64,000 nt of DNA. Origin: Datisca glomerata (lineage: Eukaryota > Streptophyta > Magnoliopsida > Cucurbitales > Datiscaceae). The notes below the pieces were generated by a model. That model saw only the letters and a program-made list of their open reading frames with translations. It was not told the origin of the DNA and made no database searches. Below, one piece after another: positions 23,766 to 35,609 of the stretch (position 1 is its first letter; each line of letters opens with the position of its first letter). The stretch is taken from positions 310,001 to 374,000 of the forward strand of contig QANY01005078.1 of the NCBI GenBank assembly GCA_003255025.1, given 5' to 3'. A program made the translations under genes and the position numbers.

Positions 23766-24977
23766 GTCCGTTCAGCGTTGTATATAGCTTTTCTTACTTC
23801 TTTCCCAGTTTAGGTTAGGGTTATTCCTCTATTAGCCTTTCTCTGCTACTACTCGTCTCTGATATGTTCTCTCTTTTGAATCTCAACCTCTGACATCGGT
23901 TCTTCCACTCTAGCGGTGAGTTTGTAGTTTTTATTTCAGATTTATTTAGTGTTATTTGTTGTGATTTAGATTTATCGAGATCTAGGGTTTAGATATCGAG
24001 TTAGGGTTTAGTTTTTCCTGATTTATTTAGACTTTAGATGAAACTAAGGGTTTGCGTTCATTATTCTGAGCATGTTTTGCGTTCGTTTTTTTGAGTTCAA
24101 GCTAGATTTACTTGATCCCATACATACATTTTCTATCTCTGGAAGTTTCAGATTTAATTTTTGTCGGGTGTTAGGTTCAGTATTAAGGTTACCTTCTTTT
24201 ATGAATCTGATAGATTTTAAATTCTATAGAGATTATGGGTGCCGAAGGACATTCTAGTGAACCTAGAATCGGTGGTGAAGGTGGAGAAGGGATCGTGGTC
24301 AATATTTAATGCTTCAGGGGTTCAAAATTTACGGTCGGACAAGCCTCGATTCCATTGTTGGGGCATTTAAAACTATGCAATTTTGCATTTTTTGCTGCTT
24401 TATTTCTAATAGCTTTTCCATTTTTATAGGGGATTGTACTTTCGATTTTTTTTGTGCGAAAATGAAGAATTTTTAGAAAGGCGATTTAGGTGGACATATA
24501 TTTGAATTGGTTAGCAGCCTATATTGATGCGGTCGTAGGCTTTTTGGTGCACAATTGTTGATGATTCATTCATTAAGAATGTAAATTATTTTCCTCTCTC
24601 TGTATTTTTGGTTCTACAGTTTGTGAGTTTTCGTGTTCTCTGTTCGTGAGTTTTGTGTTATTGTTTTGGTAATTTATACGATTTTAGTTTAAAATTTTAG
24701 ATATGCAGAAAGAATGGGGTGTGTGCTACAATATTACTTGGTCAAGTTGGCCTCTTTAGATCTTTTTTCTACATATTAGTGATGAGAGTTTGATCACCGA
24801 AATAAAGATCTCTTAATTTTTTGTATGAAGTATATTTATTTTGTAAAATAATGTCTTTATGTTTCTAGGTGACTAATACCTTTTACCCTTGATGTTGCGT
24901 ACCTTTTACCCTTGATGTTTTCCTCTCTGTTATGAACAGTTAAAGCTAATACTATTAACATAATGATACAATTACAG

Positions 24978-26056
24978 ATCACTTGCTTCATATATAAAAA
25001 GTTTGCTTGCTCCAATGCAAAGAATGAAGATCTATGGGCAGCTCTTGAGGAGGGATCTGGTGAACCTGTGAACAAACTTATGAATTCATGGACCAAGCAA
25101 CAAGGATATCCAGTTGTCTCTGTCAAAATCAAAGATCAGAAATTAGAATTGGAGCAGGTTTCCATATGTTTGATTTCTTCCATCTTTTTATTTTGTCAGT
25201 TTATCAAAATATTGGAATATCTTCCAAGTCCAGTTTACTGATAAAAGAAAACGGGGAAAACTTTTCATATCCCTCCATGCTTGCACAAATTCAACGTTTC
25301 GATTATACGAGTTTCATTTCATGATGAATTAGATCTTAAAGGTTTCTAACATACATAATGATAAATGGCAGTCACGATTCTTGTCGAGTGGTTCTTACGG
25401 GGATGGGCAATGGATTGTGCTAATAACATTATGTTGTGGCTCATATGAGGTTCGCAAGAATTTTTTGTTGCAAATAAAGTCAGAATCTCAAGAGTAAAAG
25501 AAGTTCTCAGTTCTATTATCAAAGGCGGTGATGAAAGTAATTCAAGACGTTCTTGGATAAAACTTAATATTGATTAGAGTGCTTTCTATAGGGTAAAGGG
25601 TAAAATATGATGAGGACCTTGCATCTAGACTTAGATATACAATAGAGAACAATAAGTTGTCAACAACAGACAGATTTGGTAATTCTCTCTTTTCTTCTTT
25701 TTCAATAACTTGTTTATCTTGTTGATAGCATATGAAAGTAGTTGATTTCCTTTCACATGCATTTGGACGATTCATTTTCCCTTTGTATGGTTCGCCAACA
25801 ATCTTTGACCTCTTTGCTTACCCTGATGGGTGCTTACAGATAGGAGCTTAAGTATACCAAGCTATCTAACTTAATTACTGTAACTTTCTTCCTCCACGCC
25901 TGGTTTTAGTGTATTTTGATCATGCTTCTTGTCCTGATCTGGTCCCTCTTTTCCACAGATAAGTTATAAAATATCAAGAATTGCAGCTGATGCAGTTCCT
26001 AAGCTATTGGACTATATCAAGAAATTCTTCATCAGCTTATTCCACTTTGCAGCAGA
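24978..26056 (+). pseudogene. APM1: Captured fragment of aminopeptidase M1 (M1 metallopeptidase, puromycin-sensitive type)
   Basis: Four or more exons with introns retained: 24,978-25,157 (SLASYIK, then ACSNAKNEDLWAALEEGSGE and NSWTKQQGYPVVSV); 25,372-25,678 (SGSYGDGQWIVLITLCCGSY, RKNFLLQ, WIKLNI, RLRYTIENNKLSTTDRFG); about 25,760-25,879 (LDDSFSLCMVRQQSL, SLLTLMGAYR); 25,959-26,056 (ISYKISRIAADAVPKLLDYI). This is the part C-terminal to the catalytic domain; the zinc-binding HEXXH lies upstream and is not present. Breaks: a 1-bp deletion in exon 1 at YIK/KFA, stops after NID and after GAYR, and a duplicated base run near 25,590. Retained introns mean it was copied from genomic DNA. It lies in sense behind the element's leader. 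Confidence 0.88.
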
Positions 26057-26738
26057 GTAAGTTTACTTCACCTATGACTGAATGAAGCCTTAAGTCTGTA
26101 CAAGAAATTTATGTTGGATGGTTGGATTCTACGCTTACTAGTGCCAAATAATAGTTCTTGTTGCCAGTGCTTAATACATCTTCTCTTTACCAATAAAAAA
26201 ATTAGTTCATGTTGCTACATATACTGGAAAGTTTTCAAGTCCCTATTTTGCACAAGAATTATTTGTAAATGTTTCCTTCCACAAAATGGATTGACTAATT
26301 GGATTTGTGTTGTGTTGGGAAAAAATAAACTTTTGTAAATTGAGAATCCAATATTGTGCTATATGTTTCAAAAAACTCATGAATATCTACTTAGAGTCGA
26401 TTCAGTACTCTTAGATATGGAAAATAACTCATGAAGTTACTAGTGAGAGTTGATTTAGTACTCTCTTAGTTATAGCAAATATATCTTATCTATTTCATCA
26501 TAAATCACAAGAACTAGAGATTTGAGGTAGATGTTTCCCTGAGATGTAGGATTCATGATCTTCCAAGGTGATACTGACAAGAAAAAGGTGTGTGCATGTT
26601 CTATTAATATAGCAATGCTAAATTGTCTTGAGTTTCTCCATCATGCATCAAGAAGAAACCAATTCTTGTTTTGTTCCCTTAAAATAGAGAAAATATAAGC
26701 CAACTAGATAGCTTTTGTAGTTGAAAGTTTGATCTTAA
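26057..26738. other. Unassigned part of outer CACTA-like element
   Basis: Starts with the intron following the last captured exon. No further APM1 exon recognised. A short frame at 26,111-26,338 has no known motif. Confidence 0.4.
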
Positions 26739-27099
26739 CACTACAAAAAAAGGGTTAGATAATGAGAAAAACCCGTCATTATAATCCTATATTGATGGGT
26801 ATCCGACTGTCATCTAAACTCTTTTAAAATAAAAACCGTCAAAATAGACCTGCCGCAAAAAGGAGATATTTGACGGGAAATCCTCATCAACAAAAGGTGC
26901 CGTGAAAATGAGATAGTGTATGAGGAATCCTCGTCAACAAAAGGTTCCGCAAAAAGGAGTTAGTTCACGGGGAATCCCCGTCAACAAAGGGTGTCGCATG
27001 AAGAAAATAGATGACAGAATTATCGTCATCAAAAGTTTTGAAAAAAAAAAAGTTTTTTTAAAATTTCTATAGCTATATATGTTAATATTTGTATCCTAG

Positions 27100-28680
27100 A
27101 GGTACCTTGTAGTGTTTCAAATAAAGCATGTAACAGACAACCCTGAAATTTGCTGTAAATACTATTGGCACTATAACTATATGAAAAAATCAACTCTGCA
27201 GTTCACGATCTCAAACTATGTTTTCAACTCTAGATAAACGTAGACTTATAAATAACAAGTTCTTTTTTTCTTACTTTTTCAGATAATAAATAACAAAAAG
27301 ATCTTCAACTCAGCATGTGTGTTCTAAGAAACATCCACATTTACAAAACTGAACGCAATATTCTTTTGAGAAAATTTCAGAAAAAGATGGATACTTTGCA
27401 TAATAGAAATTAGAACAGATTGTTGACCTTTCTTAGAGTTCATTTTGTGATCTTAATAAAGCCATTGTTGGACCTAGAGGACTTCAGGTGCAACATAATA
27501 TACACTACCAACAATATCATTGAGTCTCTCATCTGCACATAAATCCAAGGAAAGAAAATGATGAATCAATGATCTGTTTGTATCATTTTTTTATATCAAT
27601 AACCTAATATCAAGCAATCTAGTGAATATGATAAATGGTAACTACTCACAGAAGGCAATGGCAACGTCAATATAAGTGTACTAGAATGGAATCAAGTTTT
27701 TACCATATTGATCAACTAGTAAATATCTGAGAAAAGAAGTCTACTAGCACTACAATTTAAGTATTTACATTTATTACCTGAATGGAGAACATCATAGACA
27801 AATCTAAAAGAAACTAAAGTACCCAAAACCTTTATTGTTCCCAATTAATTTCATTCTACTATTCACCTATGAGCAGCTAGAGAACTAATCCCTCTTCTAT
27901 CTTCAGTAATTGTTTAAGGCTTCAAGCAATTGATTTTGCTATCTGAGCTCATTTTTTTGGGATATTGGCCTCTAAGAAAACGATATCCATTAGTCTCTAA
28001 ATATACGGAGAATACAGTCATTACCCAAAACTCAGTAAACTTCAAGAAAATTAGCTTAGCAGTCAGTAACATACCATCCAGGTTCCCACTTAAATTCAAG
28101 ATTGATCCTGGTTTCAAACCCATGAGCAGCACACTTACTAAATACTTATAAGCTTGCCTTCATCACTAGACTACCAAAGGTGAGGGACCAAAACTTTAGA
28201 ATAAAAATCATTTTCACGAGCTCTCCTAATTCCAAAACACTAGTCATCGGGTACCTAGGATATAATTGGTCATGCATAGTATAACATACTTGATCAATAA
28301 ATTCCCAGAACCTCATTAAAAATTATTGTTATGAGCACTTGTGTACAAGTACATGCTTGTCGCTCTACATACATGGAAGCACATGAAAGAATTTAAAAAG
28401 AGTTGCAAACATAAAGAAATTTCCTTACCTTAACAGAAGATCTTTTCAGAATTAGTTTCATGATACTGGTTTTGGCTTCTTTAGCAGCAACTCTCTCCTT
28501 GTTGATTGAACCAACACAAGGTTTATGTATGAAAAATGAGCTACATCCTTATAAGCTTGACTTGGTATATGCCAAAACATAATTTTAGGGATCCAGAAAT
28601 GATTCTTCATGAAGAAGATGAACAAAAGAGTTTTTGTTTCAAAGAAAATAATCCCAATTTATTTTCAAATTTGTGAGATT
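27100..28680. other. Unassigned interior of inner CACTA-like element
   Basis: No further PGAP3 exon recognised. A 72-codon minus-strand frame at 27,914-28,132 (start MLLMGLKPGSILNLSGN) overlaps a plus-strand frame of the same length. I cannot assign either. Confidence 0.35.
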
Positions 28681-28689
28681 TTAGTAGCA

Positions 28690-29287
28690 TGATAGGTACA
28701 TGATTACAAAATCTAGTTTATAAAAGTTGAGATATAATATATGGGTGGTTACTAAAGCAATCATTCCGTAGATGTGCCACAAAATCACATACTCATAGTA
28801 TGCCTTTTTGTCTTGTTTAAGAGAAATCTTATAATACATAAGTATGAAAAAGGATAACCATCCATGAAAGTAAATTGCAAGGTTTAGAGCAGACAAAGCT
28901 ACAGAAATGCGTTCCTGAGTAGTGAGCATGTTAAAAACCAGAAAATTAGAAGATTATTGTAAGGTAACATCAAACCAATTCTAAAGATAGAAGTGCTTTA
29001 AGTTTATAGTTTGTTGAAAACCAAACTGAACTTCATATACACGCTTGGAAGGCCATTTACCGTGATATCTGATAGGACCGTGACCAAGTGGCTCTCTTTC
29101 TTTTTTTCTGTCAAGCATACAATAATACTGGCAATCACTTTGACAATCACATTGCTTCCACCTCAAGTAAAGAGGTTCTTACTTATACCATGGACGTTTG
29201 ATTAATACACCATCTGACGGAAATTTGCAATTAGGAAAGCATGTTTGCTTTATGAATCCAGTTTCTTCGCATTGTGTTAGACTAACC
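28690..29287 (-). pseudogene. PGAP3: Captured fragment of a PGAP3/PER1-like GPI-anchor remodelling protein
   Basis: PGAP3/PER1 proteins are ER/Golgi multi-pass enzymes that remodel GPI-anchor lipids. One exon (about 29,036-29,287) reads QCEETGF, CFPNCKFPSDG, PWY, LRWKQCDCQSDCQYYCMLDR and YHGKWPSKRVYEVQ, the Cys-rich lumenal part. A second (about 28,700-28,914, after an intron ending CTACTCAG) reads ERISVALSALNLAIYFHGWL, SFFILMYYK, YYEYVILWHIYGM, then jumps to ALVTTHILYLNFYKLD. Roughly 50 residues of the normal protein between HIYG and the VTTHILYLNFYKLD helix are missing. A stop lies after PWYK and the splice donor after EVQ is altered. It is sense to the inner element's leader. Confidence 0.85.
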
Positions 29288-30129
29288 TTATAATAAGAAC
29301 AATAAAAAAACATAACCCCTTATCCATTCTATTTGATCTATATGAAAGTCAGGAGAAAGTGAATTAATTTAATCTCATCACGTAAAAGAAAAGAAAGACA
29401 TGATCTTATTATTGTTAATACCATCCAAAATAAATAACATACATAAAACTTTAAAATAAGAAAAGTTAATATTAGTTAAATCTCCGGGCAGAGGACTCTG
29501 ATAAGTGAACTGAGCGACCTGATAACCAGCACCAGCAAGGAAATAACGCTCAAACATTTGTGTTGAAAGATTGCAAAAAAATCATAAGAACTTTGCAAGC
29601 GTTCAAACTAGTAACTCCTACCATCCACCATAAATAAGAGCCGACAAGGTTACTAATTGACTGAAGCTCAGATAAGGAAAATAAATTAAGGAGAGAGATG
29701 GATGCTTACCTTTCTCATACAAAGAAGGTATGGGTGTTGGGGATTTAAATTGAAGCTCCAAGAAATAGATGTCGCATTCTTTTAACCACTACCCCTAAAT
29801 CGGATAGTGGTAAATCCTCTCCTTTATGTATATATTTTTGGGGTGCTCAGACAACAAAAAATAAACACAAAAAACAAATCTTACATATAATCCAAGGATA
29901 AAAATAAAATCTGAGAAACCTATGAGAGAAAATAATAAAACTTTGATAAACTCTTACCTGAGAATGATATAAAATACTAAAACGTTGAGTTGGAAAGGGG
30001 GAAGGGTTTTTTGCCTCTTGAAAACCAAATCCCTAAAAATCAATCTCAAATCTAAAATCAGATCTGAAACAAAATACAGATCTACAACTAAATCGAGCAA
30101 CAAAACTACATCTACAAAACTGAGCAACA

Positions 30130-30345
30130 AACCTTCATCTATAAAACATAATTGTTGGTTGAACTCACCAAGACCAGATCAAAGACGACAGAGATAGAAA
30201 GAGATGGGGAGCAACAAAGAGAGGCCGAGTGAGCGACGACACTGAGCGAGAGAGAGATGGCGGTGGTGACTAGAGAGAGGTCAAGAGGGAGAGATGGAGT
30301 TGAGGGAGAGGCTCAAGAGGGAATTTGGTTTAGATTAGGGTTATA
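30130..30345 (-). promoter_or_regulatory. CT-rich leader of the inner CACTA-like element
   Basis: On the minus strand it holds CCCTAATC, CTCTCCCTC and CTCTCTCTC runs like the outer element's leader. It lies between the A-type end and the captured PGAP3 exons. Probable transcription start region. Confidence 0.4.
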
Positions 30346-31221
30346 ACATGGCACTTTGGTAAATAAAGAGTGTAAACAATAATTAATTTAAATAAAATAA
30401 AAATATTTTGATAGATTTAAGAATTATATGTCATTGTAGATAAATATATGGTGACATGTTATTTAAAACCTGTCATAATAGCAAAAAAGTAAAAAAGGCC
30501 CTTTTTTCAATAGCAGGTTTAAGAGGCATGTCATCAAAATCAATATCATGTTGTCATTAAAACTCATTTTTGTAGTAGTGTTAGTTCATAAGCATTTAAA
30601 ATCTGAATGCAAGATGGATTCTTTGACGCATAAACCATGACAAAGCTTAATTGTGCACTGAAGAATTTTATTTTAGTTTATGTAATGAGATTTTGATGAA
30701 ATGGACATTTAAGTAATATTTGGATGATTTTTTCTTTCACTGCTACACATTGTTGGTGAATTCTGTATTTTTACATTTTAATGGCTCTTAAGAGTTCATA
30801 ATTTCTATTGTCGAAGGAAATTTATGCTGAAATTCTGATGAAGTAATGCAAGGATAAGCGTAGCTTATTTGATGTCCTAGAACTGGAAGTAGAAGCTCCT
30901 GAAAATTTTCAAGAAATAGTAGAAAGTGACAGAAAAAATACTAGAACATGTTAAAGGGCTATTATGGGAAGGCAATGCCTTTCCATGACAATTTTTTAAA
31001 AAAAGAGTTAGGGTACCTTTAATGACGGGGAATCTCTGTCATCTATTTAGTTTTTCTGGCACCTATGATGACGGGTAATTCCTGTCGTCTAATTTCTTTT
31101 TGCGGTACTCTATATTGACGATTTTTGTTTAAAATGACTAAAGATGACAATCGGTCAGTCGTAAGTATTGGATTGTAATGACAATTTTTACCTGTCATCT
31201 GAATCCTATTTTGTAGTAGTG

Positions 31222-31890
31222 TTTTAACCTGTCATTACTAGATTTTGGTGGTCCAATGGAGATAGATAAGGGTATTCGATCGTGCTCGATGTATAAAATG
31301 ACTAGTTGTAAGGATTCTAGTGGTTTCAGATGTAAGGATTAGAAGTTTTTAACCTGGCTTTCCTTACTAAGCAAGTTTGGTACCTTCTCAAGAAACCTGG
31401 CGATCTATGCGCCAAGTTTTTGTAGAGCCTTTATTACCCCCATTCCTATTTATAAATGTTGAGTAGTAAAAGAATAACTCTTGGAGAAACATTTTGGCAA
31501 GGGATTGAGGTTATTAAGGCTAAGGATTTGTGAAGTTTAGGCAATGGTAAAAATAGTACATCATGTGATGATTAGTGGACTTTGAGCTATATTGAAGGGT
31601 TCACAAATCCTAACCTTTCTCAAGTTACTGATCTTATGGATAAAGAGCGTTAGGGTTGGAATAGATCCTTGGTGGATGCTTCCTTAGTTCATAATTGCAT
31701 TTTTGCTTTGGGATGAATAAGAATGGTAACATTGATGCTGATACTCTTTCTAAGCATGATCAGAGTTGTGTAGGAACCTTACTTTCTATTTTCTCAATTG
31801 AAAGTGTAAGTATTATAGAGTTAGAGAAGCTGAATATTCAAAGTAGTTTTAGATGACCTTGTTTTTGTTTCACTGAAACATGTTAGTTGA
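31222..31890 (+). mobile_element. LINE reverse-transcriptase fragment, right of the CACTA insertion
   Basis: After the TTT duplication the frame reads PVITRFWWSNGD, later NLAFLTKQVWYLLKKPGDLCAKF, the continuation of the segment ending at 23,353. It runs to an RNase-H-like scrap and an A-run at about 31,884. Joining at the target duplication is seamless, so one LINE was split by the transposon. Decayed. Confidence 0.8.
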
Positions 31891-34080
31891 TAAAAAAAAG
31901 GCCTTATAGTTTTCACTGTACATTCTAATGTAGTCCTTTTGAGACATGTTATATAATACACATGCCATATACTATCAACTAATAATGACAATGACATCAT
32001 TAAGCCTCGATTGAATATTTTATAAGGACTCTATAAGACCACATGTTTGGTTTCATATTGCTTGCCTACCATAAAAAACAAAAATATATGTTTTTAATTG
32101 TGATGTGGATATGTGATCTCACGTCATATCAGTTATCACATCATAATAGCATAGGACATCATAGTATTATGTAAAATCATTTGAAAAATAATTGGTACTT
32201 TCTCCTTAACATTAAAAACGTAATTGAAATGACTTTAAATAAGTTAGTAACTTAAATAATGTATTTTTTTTAATTAGTAAGTGAAATAATGTATTTTGCT
32301 ATTATTACTAAATTATTCAAATAATTTATTTTTTCATAATTTAAAATATGTATTTGTTAGTAAATGAAATCCATTTCAACTAATATTACTTAATTATTTT
32401 AATACTTTTTGTAATTTAATTATAAATCAAATAATTCATCTTAACTCTACAATTTAATTTAATTAGTAAATTAATAAATTTTTTTTGTAAAAAATTCTTA
32501 CAAACTTATTTTAAACATAATAATAGTAATATGATAAAAGGTAATTTAAAAATGTGAAGAGTAATTATTTTTCAATATGGGTATTTTGGTAAATCAATGA
32601 CATTAATTTTTTTTTTTAATTCTGATAATGACAATTGAGTAAACACGTCAATAAAAGCTATATCTAATTTTACCATTAAACTGAATTTCAATATTTTTGC
32701 ACACGTACTGCAACTTCAAAATAGTTGAATTTTATGATGAGACAATAATTTTATTGAAGATTAATTTTGAGACACTATAATAATGGTAAAATTGTTAGTC
32801 TTACTTAAATAAGTCAATTTATTGTAATATTTAATTTTTTTAATTAACAAGACTCTAATTTGTGGTGATTTTATTAAATTCTAGAAAAAGTAATAAAATA
32901 ATAAACTAAATTATCTTTTTTAAATGAAAAAAATAAAAAAAAAGTTAAATAAGCTATAAAGAATTAGCAACTGACTGACGCAAGATCCAAAATCTGGACT
33001 ATCAATATAATTAATTAAATGCTATCTTAAATTTAGTTAGACTCAGTAAATAAATATTGAATTGGACCGATCGTACCTATGATTATAGAATATATTAGTG
33101 GTCAATTTATCAGAGTGAAAGAAAGTTTTAAATACAAGCTATATTTTAAGTTTAAGAATGTCTACTAGGACTGAACATCATTAATTTTATCATGTTCTAA
33201 TTTTTTTAAATAATTTAACATAATAACATTATAGCACTATATATATGGAGGGAAGAAGAGAGAAAAATATAAAATAATATATTAATAGCTTTGTAACATT
33301 TGTACTACTGATACAACTGTGTTATTGTCAACAGATTACGACATATTCACAAGGAGAATTTGATCATGTTTTGTCCATAGACTATTATTATATCTTTCAA
33401 TCTCATTTGTTGATTTGAAAATCTAGGAGCATCAATTAACATTTCACTTCATTTGACTAGTTTTTAAGACTTGTGTTACCCGCCATAAACTAATCAATAA
33501 AAATCAACGTAATATATCAAAAGATTAAAATATACTAAACATACAATAAATAAAATAAAGATAAAAATGCAAAAAGAAATGAATATAAAATATTATATGT
33601 TTGTATAGTTCATAATAATATATTAGATTTTTTCGTTAAAATATATGTGATTGCTACATACTCTATTCTTTTTTATTGTAAATTATAACTAATAAATTTA
33701 TATTTAATTTATTTTTTACGTTCTAGATTCATCTTGTTTTTCATTCATGCATGTTATGGTATATATGTTATCGTAGATGAATTTGACTTATACAATTTTA
33801 TATTAAATAAAAACTACAATATTGTCCACAAACAATGATATAAGAAGAAATTAAAAATAAAAATTATGTGAAGTATTATGAATAATTATTCAAGAGAATA
33901 TAGAAATAATTAAAATATTCAATTATTATGTGCGTTGGAGTACAGTTTTAAAAATAGTTGGACAATATTGTTAAAACAAAAATTAAAAGGGTCATTAATC
34001 ATTTAATTCAAAAATATTAATATTAATATTAATATTAAATTTATGACGTCAATTCCATGAAGTATTAATGGTAGTTTAAA
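31890..34080. other. AT-rich non-coding stretch
   Basis: Poly-A/T and TAA-rich DNA, about 80 percent A+T by eye. No gene or repeat with clear boundaries recognised. Confidence 0.6.
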
Positions 34081-34082
34081 AA

Positions 34083-34165
34083 TTTCCACCCCTCGGTAGT
34101 GTGTTGTTGGCCAACAATTCTCATTAGCAGAAATCATCAGCAGTTCACTGCCTCGGTAATGTGAT
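34083..34165. repeat. Short direct duplication
   Basis: CCTCGGTAGTGTGTTGTTGG at about 34,093 and CCTCGGTAATGTGATGTTGG at about 34,151, both followed by CCA, with 18 of 20 bases matching. Possibly a footprint or promoter element pair. Confidence 0.6.
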
Positions 34166-34169
34166 GTTG

Positions 34170-35340
34170 GCCAGATCAAGCAGTCCGATCAGATTATGAC
34201 GGCCAAGAGTGGACCAATTGAAAAGCAAAAGAAAAAAACATTTCCAATTTCAGACTTCGGTGGGATCTGGACCGCCCGTATATATATTCTAGCAGTACAT
34301 AATACACACCAAAGACAGAACCTGCCAATATGGGAGTAATGTGCAACCATACAATGCAAACCTTCTCCTACAAATAAAAAAGAAACATCATTCTTTCTGA
34401 AGAGAGTAAACCAAAAAGATTGAGAGATGAGGGTCACTGGGGGGCCAATTAAAGAATTAAAAGGAAGAAGATAAAAGAATTCACAGAGGATATATGATAA
34501 CAAACGTGATTATAATAACAAAGAAGGAGCGTCTTCACGTGTAAAAGGCTGGCTGGACCACTCCACTCTATGCTTCATATCAAAAGAAAAAGAGAAACAC
34601 AAAATAAAACAAAATTAAAAGCATGCATTCATATATAAAGAAAGCAAAAAACAAGACGCTCCTCTTCTATCCAAACTTGTCATCCACTTAGATTAGAATT
34701 CATATATATATATATGAAAGAAAGTTTGTAGTGCCTTACCAATATGGTATCGTGGTATCTTAAATGTGTGTGACGATACCTTAAATATGTTGAACAGTGA
34801 TGTACTAACAATATATTTGAGGTACACGTAATAGAATACTACAAACTTATTGTAGGTACTTCAAATATGTTATTGGCACCACATTTTCAATGCGAAGTAC
34901 CCTAATAATGCAGTTGCCTCATATGTGTGTATGTATAGCCGTTAAGTCATTTTTTAATAATAAAAAAATCCTCTGTTACATAACATCCGTGAAATTTAGC
35001 ATTTTTTGTGCACCACTTGCATGTTTTTCTCTATTCAACGTATGTGTATATATATTTTTTTCTAATGCATATCTGATTGCTAAAATTTGGATTAGATACA
35101 TTGAAAAGAGAGAGTCTATTAGTTACAAATTAGGTAGAATTAAAACTTAATCAAATTAAAATAACATATAATTTTCAGTACTTTAAAAAACTTTCGAAGG
35201 TGAAAAATATAGGTTTATTAAGAGAACTCATTCGGTGTGTGCGAGAAAAGATGTTAAAATTTACGGATTTTAGGTAGCATGAGTCTTCATTGCAAAAAAG
35301 TTTAAGTTGAAGATACTAATTGGTTAAAATTAACAAGGAA
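34170..35340. other. Non-coding stretch with promoter-like features
   Basis: A G-box-like CACGTG lies near 34,536 and an ATATATATATATATG run near 34,702. Overlapping frames at 34,189-34,503 and 34,890-35,150 have no known motif. No gene supported. Confidence 0.4.
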
Positions 35341-35345
35341 GAACT

Positions 35346-35600
35346 ACAAAAATGACCCATTTCCTAGCTCAAGTTGTAAAAATGTCCAGAAAATTTGTTT
35401 ATGGAAAAATGGCCAAAATATGGTAAATAAGTTATTTACCACTTCGTAATTATGGTAAATAAAGTATGTACGACTGTTATATTCGGTCATTTTTGCAAAT
35501 AAAAAAAATTTCGGTCATTTTTGCAAATAAAAAAAATTTCGGTCATTTTTTGCAAATAAAAAAAAATTCGATCATTTTTATAACTCCACCCCCGAAACCT
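35346..35600. mobile_element. MITE-like hairpin related to 13,897-14,078, with tandem right arm
   Basis: The left part shares CTAGCTCAAGTTGTAAAAATG and GGAAAAATGGCC words with the first copy. The right arm has three tandem 27-28-bp copies of a TTCGGTCATTTTTGCAAATA unit (about 35,483-35,560), then a fourth partial unit. Internal tandem amplification inside one arm is unusual. Confidence 0.55.
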
Positions 35601-35609
35601 GTCTTTTCC

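Larger units (their letters stand above)
26739..30580 (-). mobile_element. CACTA-like transposon carrying a PGAP3/PER1 fragment (inner element, inverted)
   Basis: The left end is CACTACAAAAAAAGGG with B-type subterminal repeats. The right end is the inverse of CACTACTACAAAAATG with A-type repeats. The A and B ends are swapped relative to the outer element, so this is a related copy inserted in opposite orientation; about 3.84 kb. Flanks are TAA on the left and TTA on the right, so the 3-bp duplication is not clean. One base gained at the left junction would explain this. Leader and captured gene read on the minus strand. No transposase seen. Confidence 0.75.
23354..31221 (+). mobile_element. 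CACTA-like transposon carrying an APM1 fragment (outer element)
   Basis: The left end reads CACTACTGCAAAA and the right end is the inverse CACTACTACAAAA. It is flanked by TTT on both sides (23,351-23,353 and 31,222-31,224), the 3-bp duplication expected of CACTA elements. Left subterminal repeats are GACAG/CTGTCA type (here A type). Right ones are GACGG/CCGTC type with GTACCGCAAAAAG words (B type). Without the nested element it is about 4.0 kb. A CT-rich leader at 23,575-23,760 is followed by captured host exons. No transposase is seen, so it is non-autonomous. Confidence 0.8.
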
